This document shows positions 23,599-41,155 of a stretch of DNA of 41,912 bases, one piece after another (position 1 is the first letter of the stretch; every line of letters starts with the position of its first letter). The notes beneath the pieces were generated by a model. It saw only the letters and a program-made list of their open reading frames with translations. It was not told the DNA's origin and ran no database searches. The DNA comes from Scenedesmus sp. ARA3 (lineage: Eukaryota > Chlorophyta > Chlorophyceae > Sphaeropleales > Scenedesmaceae), in the NCBI GenBank assembly GCA_004335835.1, contig RWJK01001768.1, positions 1 to 41,912 of the forward strand. The letters run 5' to 3'. The position numbers and the translations under genes are program-made.

Positions 23599-24136
23599 GC
23601 AGCGTCTGCAACATCACAGATGACAGCTGGACACGGTGCGCATGTGCCTGAGCGCTGAACGGAGTCAGCACCAGAAGCCCTGCGCAATTGCGCAAGCCAT
23701 TGGCCAGCTTTTTCTGCGCCAGCACCGGGTAACCCCCTCCAAGCCAGCAGGGCCACACATGCGGCATAAAGATTTTCTGGCGGCAGCTCTTCTTGCAAGC
23801 GGCAGCTATGCACAGCCCAGGGCTGCTGGGCTGCATGCCTTGCTGTGGGGCCAGGCTGTGCCGCACACCCTTGGCAAGGGCATGCGCGGCACCTGGTGGC
23901 TTGTGTGACTTGACAGCCATCGCAGCGTGCAGTGCACTGTCCCCTGAGCTTACAGGTGCTGGTGAAATTTCGCACGCATCCCACAACTAATATGCGCTGG
24001 ACAAGCGGGAACCTACTCAAAGCAGCTGTGGATTGAATGGGGCAATGGCGTATGGCGTGTGGGCCAGGGGTCATCAATACGCCATTTTGTGAAGCATAAA
24101 CTGCAAAGGGGGTTTGGGCGGTGCTGATCAGTGCCT

Positions 24137-24141
24137 TGTAA
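24137..24141 (+). terminator. TGTAA polyadenylation signal candidate
   Basis: First convincing TGTAA found downstream of the fusion gene, 539 nt beyond its stop codon. Another lies near 24413. The assignment is weak because the 3' UTR would be long. Confidence 0.3.
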
Positions 24142-27100
24142 CACATGCTGAAAAAGCAGACGGTGTGGCTTTGCCTTGGTATATGGGTAGACCTGGTTTG
24201 TTGTATGGGTAGAAGACTTGGTAGGGCCTTGGATGGTTTATCAGAGCGTCGGGAATAAGAAGTGTCTAGTTCTAGTTTCTTTTTTTATGAACGATCTTGG
24301 CATGCAAGAGTGTGCTTGTGTTTATGGTGTTCACTCTCTTGCATTCTGGTCTCAGACCATGCGCTTACCCTGTTGTGGATCAAACCGGCTCATACCGGTG
24401 CCAGGACCCACATGTAACTGTGCACTACATCGCGGATTGAACCTCCGTCGGAAGTAAGCCCAGCAGCCGATACTCCACTCACGGTTTCAAATCAAACACA
24501 GTGTATTACACGGCGGGAATTTATGAGCTTCCACTGTCACCGCCTCCTATCACTGGCTGCTCTATTACCGGCCGCATGCATACTCGGCGTCTTGCAGCCA
24601 TTTGCATGTTTGAAACACCCTGACATGCCCACACCACAGAAGACTTCTCGGCCTTTGGCAATGCCCAGAAAACTCACTCTTCCAGTCACACACATGTGAG
24701 CCATGCAAATGGGCTGAACTTCTTTTGACAAGATGTCATATCATGATGCCTTCAGGCACGCACACCAAAACTGCTGCACGCTGATACCTGCACATCCCAA
24801 GTGCCTTCAACAAAACCAGCACCCAAGCCTGCTGGCTGCTCAGCTGCAGGCATGCTGGCCAGGGCAGCAGCGGCTGTTGCACAACATAACACGTAATAGC
24901 GCAAACAGTGCACTGCAAGTGTTTGCATTGACAACAGCAACCCACAGCAGGCAGCAGGCACACCATAGGCGCGCCATGCGTCTGCTGCGCTCCAGTATTT
25001 TTAGTAGTAACAACAATGGAATAGAAACAACTCTGTGTGCTGTGTGTATTAGGACAAGTTGTATAGTAGAACAAGTGTATGTGTGTAATAGTAGAAGTCA
25101 CTGCAAACAACAACACTGTCCCAGATCCGCAACAGTACCCATTGAGTACATGCAGCCGCCGGCAACAGCACCACATTCCTTTGAAAGCCACCCACCACAT
25201 CCAGGCAGTACGCGTACTACAATGTGGTACATGCGTAGTACGCATTGCATGTGCCATTCATGCACGCGCATGTAAGCCACTGCGACGCACCCTGGCACAC
25301 ACCTGCCTGCATGCTTCAACCTCCCTGTCAACATTCCAGGCACAGCATACCTCAGCCAAGCGGTGCCCCCTGGCACGCCCTCCCTGCGGCACACACCTGC
25401 TGCCGCCTGATTTACCCTTCCTGCCGTACACACCGCCAGCGAAGCACGCAGCAGCCAAGCAGGTGCCTCCTGGCATGCCCTTCCTGCAGCATGCACCTCA
25501 AAGCAAGCACATGTATGAAAGCACACTGACAGGCATCCACACCGGCTCCATTCTCATGAACCTTGGCGTGCAAACCTGCAGCGTGCACCTGCTGGCGCGT
25601 GCAGCTGAGCACCTGCCGCCGGACCTGGGCGTGCAGCTGAGCACATGCACGCCTTGCACCACTGTCTGCATGCTGAAAACACATAAGGGTACCCCCGGCC
25701 CTGAGCAACGCTGGTGCACGCAGCCCACACAGAGACAGAACCCACAGCCATCCTCATTTGTAACGCCAGAGAGCTGTTGCAGGGAGGGGGATAGAAACAA
25801 GGGTGCAAAGGCTGTTCAAGCTGCCACAGACAACCGCAGGGCCACAGTGAACTGCTACATGAAACCACAGGTGGCACAGCACAGATCACCTCCAGGCACG
25901 CGCAGGGTCAGATGGATATCGGATAGGGCTACCATCATGTCGCGCTGTGTAATCAGATACACGGACCATGGTGCAGCGGCCTGCAGCGACTGGAAGGTCA
26001 CTTTGCAGCGACCAGAAGGTCACTCTGCAGCAACTGGAAGGTCACTTTTGAAGGCTGGTTGCCAGCTGGCACATTGCCTGCCCCCCTGGTGTGGGCCAAA
26101 CTGCACCCAACACACCAAGCTGTCACTGCCATGACTGTCACAGCTGCGCTGCTGTCAGCAGTTACGCATACAGAACCCGCAAAGTACCGCAACACAACTG
26201 AGCGTTGTCTGTCATGTAAGTGCTACTAGTATGTGTGACGGCCACTGTCAACACTGGCTGTCGCAAATTGCATTTTTAACCGTAAACTGCACGGTGTGGT
26301 CTTTTGTGAGATACTCCAAACTGCAACGTGTTCAACTCAAGCCTACATACTGGCAGCTACACAGCATGCACACCATTCCTGCCAGGACAACAGTGTTGCA
26401 ACTGCCTAGCTGCGCCCTCAAGAACCCACACCCACGCAAATGTGCTGCCCCTCCCATGTGAGCACTCCCCACAAACCCCATGAAAGCACAGCTGGCCGGC
26501 AACGGCAACGCTGTGCATGCGGTGGCATGCGGCCCCATGTGTTCCCACTCGAGGCCCCCCCGCACACCTTTTTACACACAACCAGCAGCATGATTCGCTG
26601 CTCCCTGCCACGCCGCCACAGTACAGCGTGCATGGCCTGGCTGGAAACTTTGCACACAGCAGCAGCCGAGGGTGAGGTCAGCCGCTGTTGCGGCATTGCC
26701 TAGGCAGCCACCCGTGCCTGCCACGCTGTCACGTTGTGGTGGAAGCAGCACAGGCTGACATGCCGCACCATATGCACCGCAAAGCAGGCTGCTGCCACCA
26801 CCGATTCACTGAGTATGTGCGTATGCAATCTGCTTCCACACACATGCCACACAGACTGCAATTGAGCTCAGTATCAACTGTCGCCTGCTGGCAGCAGAGC
26901 GGCCACAGAGCTCCGTGCACAGCATGCGGGCTGCAAGAGGATGCCACAAGCCGTGACGAAAGTAACATCATATTGTGACATAAATAACATGTGTGGACGC
27001 CGGACGATATGCGGCCAGCGCCGCCGCTGCTGATGGCATTTTGTTGGGTCCCACACCTCGCAACAGTACCTTGGCATGCAAGGATGCCATCATTGAGCTC

Positions 27101-27600
27101 CAGGTGCAATCCAACAGCCCCCAGGTAGAGGTTGTTGAGCCCAGGGGCGCCGCCCCTGGCCACACACATTCTCTTGGCCTTGACTTACCCAGGAGCTGGA
27201 AAGCTGCCTGCGTAGTCATTCACTCACTCACACCAACAACCACACCAGGCTGCAGCCGCACACTACTACTTCCACCAACACCTCTGATGGCTGCACCTGC
27301 GCGCACATACAAGCCACAATCAGTTGCCATGCCCGCACATGCAGTGACACACCAACTTCCTGATGCACCCTCGTGCAACCACAAGCCTCCACACTTCCAG
27401 GCTTCATCTTTCAAGCAATCGAACGCACCGCCATCTGCATGCTGCCCCCAGGTGCACATCACGCCACCTGCATGCAGCACCCTGGTGCAAATACAAGCCA
27501 CCATCAAACATCACATTACCTCTGTGCTGCACACATAACACCACCTGTGTGCTGCACCCAAGCACACATCAGACCACCTGCATGCTGCACCCAGGTTCAA
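24142..27600. other. repeat-rich stretch without recognised gene
   Basis: Long open frames exist (for example plus 25079-26134), but their products are Cys/His/Pro/Thr-rich and low in complexity, with no domain or splice logic. The sequence holds imperfect tandem blocks of about 65 bp near 25310-25500, a three-copy 21-22-bp repeat at 25984-26049, and a minisatellite from about 27430. Confidence 0.45.
25984..26049. repeat. three-copy GCAGCGACTGGAAGGTCACT repeat
   Basis: Three successive 21-22-bp copies with few differences. Confidence 0.8.
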
Positions 27601-27715
27601 TTACAAGCCACCATCAAACATCACATCACCTCTGTGCTGCTCCCAAGCACACATCAGTCCACGTCCATGCTGCACCCAGGTGCACATCACACCACACAGG
27701 ACACCTTTGGGCTGC
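27430..27715. repeat. minisatellite of CCACCTGCATGCTGCACCC-type units
   Basis: Imperfect units of about 30 bp are organised in a larger block of about 111 bp; a word beginning ACAAGCCACCATCAAACATC recurs at about 27492 and 27603. It lies in the presumed 3' region of the Myb-like gene. Confidence 0.75.
27601..27605 (-). terminator. TGTAA polyadenylation signal candidate
   Basis: TTACA on the plus strand, 337 nt beyond the stop codon of the Myb-like last exon on the minus strand. Confidence 0.3.
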
Positions 27716-27941
27716 ACTCCATCGGACCACCTTCCTGGTCCACCCACTGCAGTCAGCTGCATTGCTGCTGTCCACCCATCAAGGTGCACCAGGGCTCCAC
27801 ATCCAACCACTCAAGGCACAACCAGAAGCCTGCGCTTGGCAGAAGCCGCCAAACCAGCCTGCAGCAGCTGCTGATCTCAGCAGCACTGGCGGCCACTGCA
27901 TTACCATACAGCTGCTACTGCACAGAGCTGCCTGGCCCCAT

Positions 27942-28968
27942 TCACTGCGGCGCCCTGGCGCGCCGCTTGCTGCCAACTGCCGGCTGCGCTGCTGCCGGCT
28001 GCGCTGCAACATTCACCACCCTAAGCTCACGCTGCCCTGCAGCCCCAGCAGCAGCAGCAGCCGCAGGACGAGGCTCCCTTGCATTCACTGCTGCTGCTGG
28101 TGCTTCTGGTGCTGCTGGCCGCAGCGTGATGAGTATGTTCAGCTCTGAGTCTGCTGGTGCGTTGGCAGGCACCGCCCTCAGGCGCTGCAGCGCCCCGATC
28201 AGCGCGCGCTGCGTGGCAGCGTCATCCAGCTGATCTGCAGCAGCAGCTGCCTCTGGCGCCTGGTGGTCCAGCCACTCATCCTGCTGCTGCTGCTGCCAGC
28301 GCGCCTCCTGCTGGTAGCCAGCAGCAGCAGCAGCTGGTGCAGCAGCTGCATCCTCAGGCAGGGGTGCCTCAATCTCTGGCGTCATGTCTGCTGGCAGCGC
28401 CCAGTGCATCATGCTGGCCTCATCTTCATCCTCTTCATCTTCAGCCAACTCGTAATCTGAATTATCATCACCAAGCTCTGCCCACATACCTCGCCTCCTC
28501 CTTGCTGCTGCTGCAGCAGGAGCAGCCACTGCCCGCACATCTTGCCTCCTTGCTGCTGCTTCAGCAGCAGCAGCCGCTGCCCGCTCAGCTCGCCTCTCTG
28601 CTGCTGCTGCAGCAAAAGCAACAGCAGCCGCTACCCATCCAGCCTGCCTCTCTGCTGCTGCAGCAGCAGCAGGCGGCTCCGCACCCTGCTGCTGCTGCTG
28701 GCCTGCCGCTGCAGCAGCAGCAGGCGCCGCCGCACCCTGCTGCTGGCCTGCTGCAGCGAACAGGTGCTGCTCAGCTGCCGGCACCGCCGCCACTGCTGCC
28801 ACCAGTGCCTCAACAGGTGCCAAGTGGCTCTGCAGGCCCCTGGTGTAGAGCCAGAGGAAGTTACTGCCTGCGTTGTTGCGCGGGCGCCTGGCGCGGGTCA
28901 TGGCCTGGAACTGCAGCTTCACACAGTTGTCGGAGCGGCCGAGAAGCTCCGCGCAGATTGGGATCCAC
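27942..28968 (-). CDS. last exon of a Myb/SANT-like protein with Ala/Gln-rich and acidic tail
   Basis: The exon begins after a CAG acceptor with one nucleotide of a split codon and runs open for 342 codons to a stop at 27942. Its start encodes WIPICAELLGRSDNCVK followed by a conserved-looking FQAM, which fits the second half of a Myb/SANT repeat (helices 2-3, GRSDNxVK). The remainder is Ala-, Gln- and Arg-rich, with an acidic Asp/Glu cluster around 28425-28480, as in many algal transcription regulators. The first half of this repeat was not found; it should lie on a missing upstream exon. A second Myb repeat sits on the same strand at 31801-32159 and is probably from the same gene. Confidence 0.5.
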
Positions 28969-29150
28969 CTGCGGGGTTGGCACAGCGGCGCACAAGGAGG
29001 GCAGCAGCAGCAGCAGCAGCAGGGTGTGGTCAGTTGAAAGACAGGTGACAGCGTCTGCACAACCAGCGGACTGACGTCTGGAAGCAGCGAGGCAGGCAAA
29101 GGTCAGCCAGAGTTACAGCGGTATGACGCGCCGCGGCGGTCGGTGTGGTT

Positions 29151-29350
29151 TTGGCAGGTGGCAGCAGGGGTGGGTGGCAGCAAGCGCGAGAGTGACGGCA
29201 AGGGTGGTTTGCAGCAGGGGTGGGTGGCAGCAGGCATGGGTGGCAGAAAGGGTGGGTGGCAGCAAGTGTGAGTGACAGCAAGGGTGGTGGCAGCAAGCGC
29301 GAGTGACAGCAAGGGTGGGTGGCAGAAAGAGTGGGGGGTGGGTGGCAGAA
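29151..29350. repeat. minisatellite, GGTGGGTGGCAGCAAG-type units of about 30 bp
   Basis: Six to seven imperfect units alternate GCGCGAGTGACAGCAAGG and GGTGGGTGGCAGAAAG variants. It lies in the presumed intron between Myb-like exons. Confidence 0.8.
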
Positions 29351-29739
29351 GCAGCTGTTGGCGCGGAGGTTGGCATTCAATGGTTGGCTAGGGAGAGGAT
29401 AGGGTGCTGAGCACTGGTGGTGCTTGGTGCGGCCATCAGGCATGGCGGGCGTTGCACGCACACAGGCAGAGGGGAGCCACGGCGGTTGAAGGCAGGGCCC
29501 CGCCTGTGCATGGCAGTAGCCAGGCATTACAGCAGCAGGATGCACCCATTGTGGACACGGCACAGATGCATGAAGCGTGAACAGGTGGGCGGCGGCAGCT
29601 TAGGCAGTGGTCAGCCAGCTGACAGGAAGTGGCAGCATGAGCAGAGTCAACGGGCCGACACCCGCTGTATTTGTCCGGGGCAGCATGCGCTGGCAGCACT
29701 GCAGCTGGCAGCGGCCAGGGCAGCTAGCAGAGGTCAGGT

Positions 29740-30355
29740 CAGTGGCCAGAGCAGTGGTAGGTGGATGCAGGTGTCAACAGCAGTAGGCGCTAACAGCAGG
29801 GCAGCAGAGAGCAGGCAGTGGCCAGGCCAGTGGTAGGTGGATGCAGTTAGAAGCAGCAGGGTGCGGCGGCACTGCAGCTGGCAGTGGTCAGGTCAGTGGC
29901 CAGAGCAGTGTTAAGTGGATGCTGGTGTTGACAGCAGCAGGCGCTGGCAGCAGGGCAGCAGCCAGTAGTGACAGCAGTGGTAGGTTGATGCAGGTGTTGG
30001 CAGCAGCAGGCGCTGACAGCAGGGCAGCAGGCAGTGGCCAGTGGTAGGTAGATGCAGCTGTCGGCAGCAGCAGGCGCTGGCAGCAGGGCAGCAGGCAGTG
30101 GTGACAGCAGTGGTGAGAGCAGTGTCAGGTGGATGCAGGTGTTGGCAGCAGTAGGCGCTGACAGCAGGGCATCAGGCAGTGGCCAGGCCAGTGGTAGGTA
30201 GATGCAGCTGTCGGCAGCAGCAGGCGCTGGCACCAGGGCAGCAGGCAGTGGTGACAACAGTGGCTGGAGCAGTGGTAGGTGGATGCAGGTGTTGGCAGCA
30301 GTAGGCGCTGGCAGCAGGGCAGCAGGCAGTGGCCAGAGCAGTGGTGAGGGTGGGC
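29740..30355. repeat. higher-order minisatellite of GTGGATGCAGGTGTTGGCAG-type units
   Basis: About eight units of 65-82 bp start near 29762, 29837, 29914, 29985, 30050, 30130, 30198 and 30280. From 29985 on, two unit types (GTKGATGCAGGTGTTGG and GTAGATGCAGCTGTCGG) alternate, giving a dimer period of about 145-150 bp. Confidence 0.8.
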
Positions 30356-31800
30356 TCAACGGGCAGGGTTTGCAGCAGCAGCAGCAGCAGCTGCGCGACG
30401 TCTCTGCTGGCAGCTGCAGCGTCCTGCAAGTGGGGATGGGTGATGGCAGCAGGCACTTTGGGCAGCGGCAGTGGCAGCTGGCATCCTGTCAGCAGTGTAA
30501 CAAGCGCGCTGCATTTAAAAAGGCGGTAGCAGCGGCTTGAATGGGAGTAATGGTGGTCCTTGAGGCACTGGTAGCAGCGCTGTGGCATGTGTGCGGCTCC
30601 TTGCCGCAAGGACCGATGATCGCCCGGCAGTGCAAAGGTAAGTGGCAGCATCTGCAGCCGTCACAGCGCACGGGCATTGTGACAGTAGAGAGGAGGGAGG
30701 AGGGCATGGGTAGCAGCAGAAGAGGGCAGCAGAAAGGGGCGGTGCCAGGCACTTGGCAGCTGGGCAGCAGCAAAAAAACGAATGTTAACGCTCTGCAGGT
30801 GGGCAGCAGCAGACAAGGGCGGAGTTGGACACACGGTAGGGGAGCAGCAGCAGACAAGGGCAGTGTCAGGCGCTTGGCACGTTGGCAGCAGCAGACAAAG
30901 GCAGGTGGGTGGCGGCGCACGCAGTCAGCAAGGCACTTTCCCGCCCAGCAGGCGGCGCTTCATGGAGCAATGGTGGCAGTGGTCCTGAAGCAATGTTTTG
31001 TGTCTGTAGAGTGGCCAGGCCCCTCAGCAGGCAGTCACATCAGTAGGCGGGCAGGAGCAGGGCGTGTGCGCGTCACGCAGTGCAGAGGCAGCAGCAATTA
31101 TGGAGGTGGTGTGAGCGTTAAAGACAGGAACTTCAACTCTACGTGCGAGTGACAGCAACCGTGGGTGGAAGCAAGGGTGTATTGCAATTGCAATTGCAGC
31201 AGGGTGGCATTGGCTAAGCGGGTGAAAGGATGGGAGCTGAGGCATAAACCCCCACACCCACACCCACTTACAACAGCACAATGACACAACCACACAGACT
31301 ACCAAGGACACACTCAAGTAAGTGTTGCCCAGGCACAACTGCGCACAGGACAGCACGCTTGAAAGCACACATACACACACGAAACATCCACTCAACTAGG
31401 TCCAAGCTGGCTGTGCAGTGCTGCAACGCGCACTTCCTCCTGTAAGCTACACTAGCCCTGGCAGCAGCAGCAGCAGAATGTAACAAGCGGCGGCGGCAGC
31501 AGCAGCAGCAGCAGGAATGCAGGTCAGCTTGTGCCAGGTGCTGCAGGCAGGCAGGATTGTCATGCAGCGCTTGCAGCACCCCGCCAGCAGCCATCATGCG
31601 CAGCGGCAGCTCACCTCATCTGGTGCAAGCACTCAGGCTCTGACAGCAGAAGTGCTAACCCACTCACCCACCCGAAACTGCTTAATCATGTAGGCAACAC
31701 ACGCATGACTCAACATCCTAACCATCTGTCTGAAAATACAAACCGTGACGGCACCGTCTGGAAACTAGTTGCAGTGTAGCAGCAAACAAAAAGCACGCAC
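30356..31800. other. presumed intron or intergenic DNA of the Myb-like region
   Basis: CAG-rich and minisatellite-like. The only coding-like signal is a short plus-strand frame at 30541-30660 with a Myb helix-like pattern, reported under findings. An AGCAGC tract lies at 31486-31512. Confidence 0.4.
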
Positions 31801-32159
31801 CCGCGCTGCCAGGGCCACGTGTGTCATGTAGCGCTCCCTGCACTGCCGGGCGCTGCGCCCAGGCAGCTGCGCAGCCACTGCCGCCCAGTTATGCATCCCG
31901 TGCTGCTCCACCAGCGCCGGCAGCTAGGCGTGCTCAGCAGCACTCCAGCCCTGCTGCCTGGCTGGCGCTGCTGCTGCGGCCTCCTGCAGGTTTGCAGGGT
32001 GACCTTCAGGGTGACCTTCAATGACTTGCACTGGGCCAGCTTGCTCAGCAGGCTGCTCTGCTGGCTGCTCATTAGGGGGGGGCACCTCCAGCCCTGTCCT
32101 GCAGCTCTTGCGCCATTTGAATCTGCGCCTGGGTCTGCGAGTGGTGCAGCCAAATGAGT
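31801..32159 (-). pseudogene. Myb-repeat exon interrupted by an in-frame TAG
   Basis: Read from 32159 to 31801 on the minus strand, the frame has a basic stretch (RRPRRRFKWRKS), Pro/Glu/Gln-rich and Ala-rich linkers, then GWSAAEHA, a TAG at 31926-31924, and LPALVEQHG, NWAAVAAQLPGRSARQCRERYMTHV. The W...W spacing, LPGRS and QCRER are those of a Myb repeat. The exon then meets a GTGCGT donor after residue AAR. The TAG falls at a variable position between two conserved helix-1 residues and could be a CAG-to-TAG change. No short intron can remove it. The upstream start is unknown (possible TAG acceptor at about 32160). It could be a pseudogene, a mutated allele or a base error. Confidence 0.6.
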
Positions 32160-33329
32160 GCTATCAGCGAAGCGCTGAAAGGTTCAAAAGAGAGTTAAAA
32201 ACTATTGAAACGCTGCAGGCGGGCTGATCATACGTTGCTGGCAATTTGACTGGGCGAGTGCGTGGTGGTTGATCCTTGACATGCAGCTTAGCACAGCCTG
32301 GGTGGATGAAAAACTTCCAAATGCGTCAAACAGTTATTTGCGCACTTGCTGGCTTGGCAGAGCACGTGGATCGCATGTTCAAGTGGTTAACAAACTTCCA
32401 GCTGTTCTGAACCAACGGTGTTAAGGCGAGCACGCTACGTTTTGCAAGGCATGCTCGGCACATTTACTTCATAAGTACTGTTCCGCACCCTTTCCGGTCG
32501 TTCTTCAATTCTCTTCGAGCCGATGTCGCCGAGCAGGGTGAATGGGCTGTACGAGGCTCTGCTGCTCAAGCTGCAACTGTGCTGTATGCACAATACGAAA
32601 GCAACATGAACTTGTTCAACTGGTGTGTCGTAGAGGCGGTGGAGTCTATCTGACAGACCTGGCTATTACCTGGTCAAAGTGACTCACTTGTTACATGTCA
32701 CAATGTGGTTCACCACATCATACCCAAGGAACAAGCCCAGGACACCAAGTGTCATCTGCATGCTGCGCTCAACCCCCATCAAGACTCGAGGATGGGCTGT
32801 GCCTGGCACACTCAGGCCAGGCCCGTAAACACATGCCTGCGCTGTGCATGATGCACTGCGATCATCGCATCGGATGCGCATAATCAACATGGCATGCCAT
32901 ACTGTCATGCTTGACTTGTGTTGTTTCCCGAAGCATCTGCTGAAGCTTGACTGGGCCTACCAGTACTGTCGGCGCTGACAGTCACCTTCCGTCATGAGCA
33001 TCATGCCATGGCTGGAGGCCTCCAGGAGTTGCTGTAGTGCAGCAACATGCAGCTAGCTTTCGCACATGCTGGCCACTGACATGGCATATCTATGCGTGCA
33101 TCCTGGCCTGCTTATGTTGCAGCAACTAGAGGAGAGCACGTTAGGTCAATCGTGCTTGTCTCGAGTGTGTGCGTGTGAAGTGTAAGCGTGCATCTGCTTC
33201 TGCTGCAGCAGCAGCAGCAGCAGCATCTTCCCCTGACAGTCCAGCCGTGTTATGGCTCATACCGATATCCGATGGTTGCCAAGACCAGCTGGCACCACCT
33301 TCTGTGATTGGTCGGAGGGCAAAGAATTG
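32160..33329. other. intergenic stretch with a possible coding relic
   Basis: A plus-strand open stretch at about 32410-32654 without ATG encodes a non-repetitive sequence (FRSFFNSLRADVAEQGEW, ATVLYAQYESNMNLFNW) unlike shadow frames, but no family was recognised. Frames on either side are broken. It may be an old transposon or gene fragment. Confidence 0.3.
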
Positions 33330-33334
33330 TTACA
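33330..33334 (-). terminator. TGTAA polyadenylation signal candidate
   Basis: TTACA on the plus strand, 124 nt beyond the stop codon of the FkbM methyltransferase gene. Confidence 0.5.
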
Positions 33335-33457
33335 TGCGGTGATGACCAGAAGCACAACATAATTTAACAACAACAGCCTGCTGGCAGCAGCGAAATCGCT
33401 CTGACAGATACAGCGTAGCGCCACAATCGGTTCCTGCTACACGTCACACAGCCGTCC

Positions 33458-39366
<5,909 letters not shown>

Positions 39367-40155
39367 GGCCGCTGGTCACTGTGTGTACGATCCAAATGAT
39401 GTACTGGTGCTGCACAGGCTGCGTGTGAACTGTTGCAGCGTCACAAAACACAACAGCAAAGCCATGAGCGGCCTGTGGCGCCGCTACCCACAAAAAAAAA
39501 TGCAGGGTCTGCTGTAAGTGCAATTTGAAGCCGCGCAGCAGCCACTGTCATTAAGCTGTGCAGCGCATGATTTAAAGTGGGCAGCGCCCCTGCCACAGCT
39601 GCTGCTGTGCACGTACAAGGAGGGCATTTGCTGCTCACGTATGACAGGTGCGGCTAGAGCTGTCCTGTTGATCAGGTGCTTTGGTGTGAGGCATGTGTGC
39701 TACTGTGCTGTGCAGTGCAAGCATGCGCCAGCAGCGTCAGCTCACTGGGGTTACTGCCACAGCTATCTCTCCTGTTTGAACCATGCTGACGTGTAGCCTG
39801 TTGACCCATCTTCAGCTCTGAATTTTCGGGTTCTTGCGGCCTGGTGCGCGCGTATGGACCCTTTCCCTCTGCGCCCTATCTCTAGATAGCAAGTGCCACA
39901 GCAGCAGCTGCACCATGCCAACAGCGTAAGCTGCGCTGATCCCGCTTATATAGCTGCATCTAATAGTAATTATTTAACAAGCAAGCATATGTGTGCTTTG
40001 ACAGCCTTGAGGGCCACTTCCAGGGTGTTCCGGTGACTGAAGACGAGCAGCACGAAGTTTCAAGTTATGCAGCACAAAGGCACCTCAGGAGCAGCTGCTG
40101 CTGCTTTTTCGGTGAATCCGTTTGTAGTGATCGAGGTGGCAATGTTCCGGGTGCG
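39367..40155. other. intergenic stretch between the FkbM gene and the plastid-protein gene
   Basis: The promoter of the minus-strand FkbM gene should lie at the left. A minus-strand frame at 40060-40251 (from an ATG, about 63 codons) contains KISFENHCDRG and LFIRTRNIATSITTNGF. It could be an exon of a divergent gene, but no partner or family was recognised, and a plus-strand frame over the same bases is also open. Confidence 0.35.
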
Positions 40156-40163
40156 TATAAAAA
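40156..40163 (+). promoter_or_regulatory. TATA box candidate for the plastid-protein gene
   Basis: TATAAAAA lies 172 nt before the ATG at 40335 on the same strand. The distance allows a typical algal 5' UTR. Confidence 0.35.
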
Positions 40164-40334
40164 GTGACATCCCTCTGTCACAGTGGTTTTCAAAGGAGAT
40201 CTTCACTTCGTTCACACCTTGCTCAACGCCGTAGGCTAGCTGTTGGCTCATTGACTGAAGCACAACCGTTCTTACCTTCTCTGCTGCACTGCACGCCTTT
40301 GTGCATCTTTGACTGAGCTGCTCTCACTTCAGTC

Positions 40335-41102
40335 ATGCAGCAAGCTGCTCAGATGCACCTGCCCCAGAAGCATGCATCCTGCACAGCACGCCCAACCAGG
40401 GCCCTTAGAACGTGCAAAAGCACATCCGGAATAGGCCTTTCGAGAAGCAGAAGCAGCAGCAGAGGTGTGGCACCAACCAGAGCCAAGCAGGAGGGAGCTG
40501 AAGAGTATGATGTTGTCACCCGAATGGTTGAGAAATTGTTTGGCAAGGCAGTTGTGGGTGAGCGGCGGCCAGCTTCAACAGCAGCAGCAGCAGCATTGCA
40601 AGGTGCAGGCGCAGCATGAAGGCAGCATCTGGCAGCAGCAGCATGTGCAACAGCTGCAGGGCACCAACTCAGTGTATGTGCTGTTGCCTGGCGCGCCATA
40701 CCCGACCTTGCAGCCACAGCTCCAGACACAGTTGCCTCTTGTTCAAATGCTTCTAGGTGTTGCCGTAGCACAGTGATAAGAGCAATGCCAGTGGCCCGCA
40801 GACTAACAGTGAGAACCCAATTTCATCATCTTGCAGCCCACTCAGACATCCACACAATGCCACTAGCACTTCAGCTGTCAACTGCGGCTGTTGCCTGCAG
40901 TTGCCAGTGTGTATGTATGCACCTTTAAAGGATGCATCCCCATTCGGTCTGTGTGTGTATGTATGCACCTGCAGAGGATGCAAACCCATTCGGCTTGAAG
41001 CGCATGGACTGGAGCAGTGTGCAGGACCTGGAGGTGACCACAGACCGGTGAGCAGCAGCAGCAGCAGTAGTAGCAGCAGCAGCAGCAGCAGCAGCAGCAG
41101 GC

Positions 41103-41155
<53 letters not shown>

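Noticed and set aside
23388..24146. 252-codon minus-strand frame
   Set aside because: It overlaps the last exon and 3' region of the fusion gene on the other strand and has a Cys-rich, featureless product.
24360..24460. tRNA-like B-box word (GGTTCAATCC on the minus strand); also GGTTCAAACC near 9787
   Set aside because: No acceptor stem, anticodon arm or matching A-box geometry could be assembled around either word.
25079..26134. 351-codon plus-strand open frame
   Set aside because: The product is rich in Cys, His, Pro and Thr from repeated DNA, with no domain, no splice logic and no codon pattern like the real genes. I treat it as chance open sequence.
27373..28233. 286-codon plus-strand frame and an overlapping 261-codon frame
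   Set aside because: They lie over a minisatellite and are antisense to the Myb-like last exon, which has clearer motif evidence.
28157..29074. 305-codon plus-strand Leu/Pro/Gln-rich frame
   Set aside because: Antisense shadow of the Ala/Gln-rich Myb-like exon, caused by GCN/CAG repeats.
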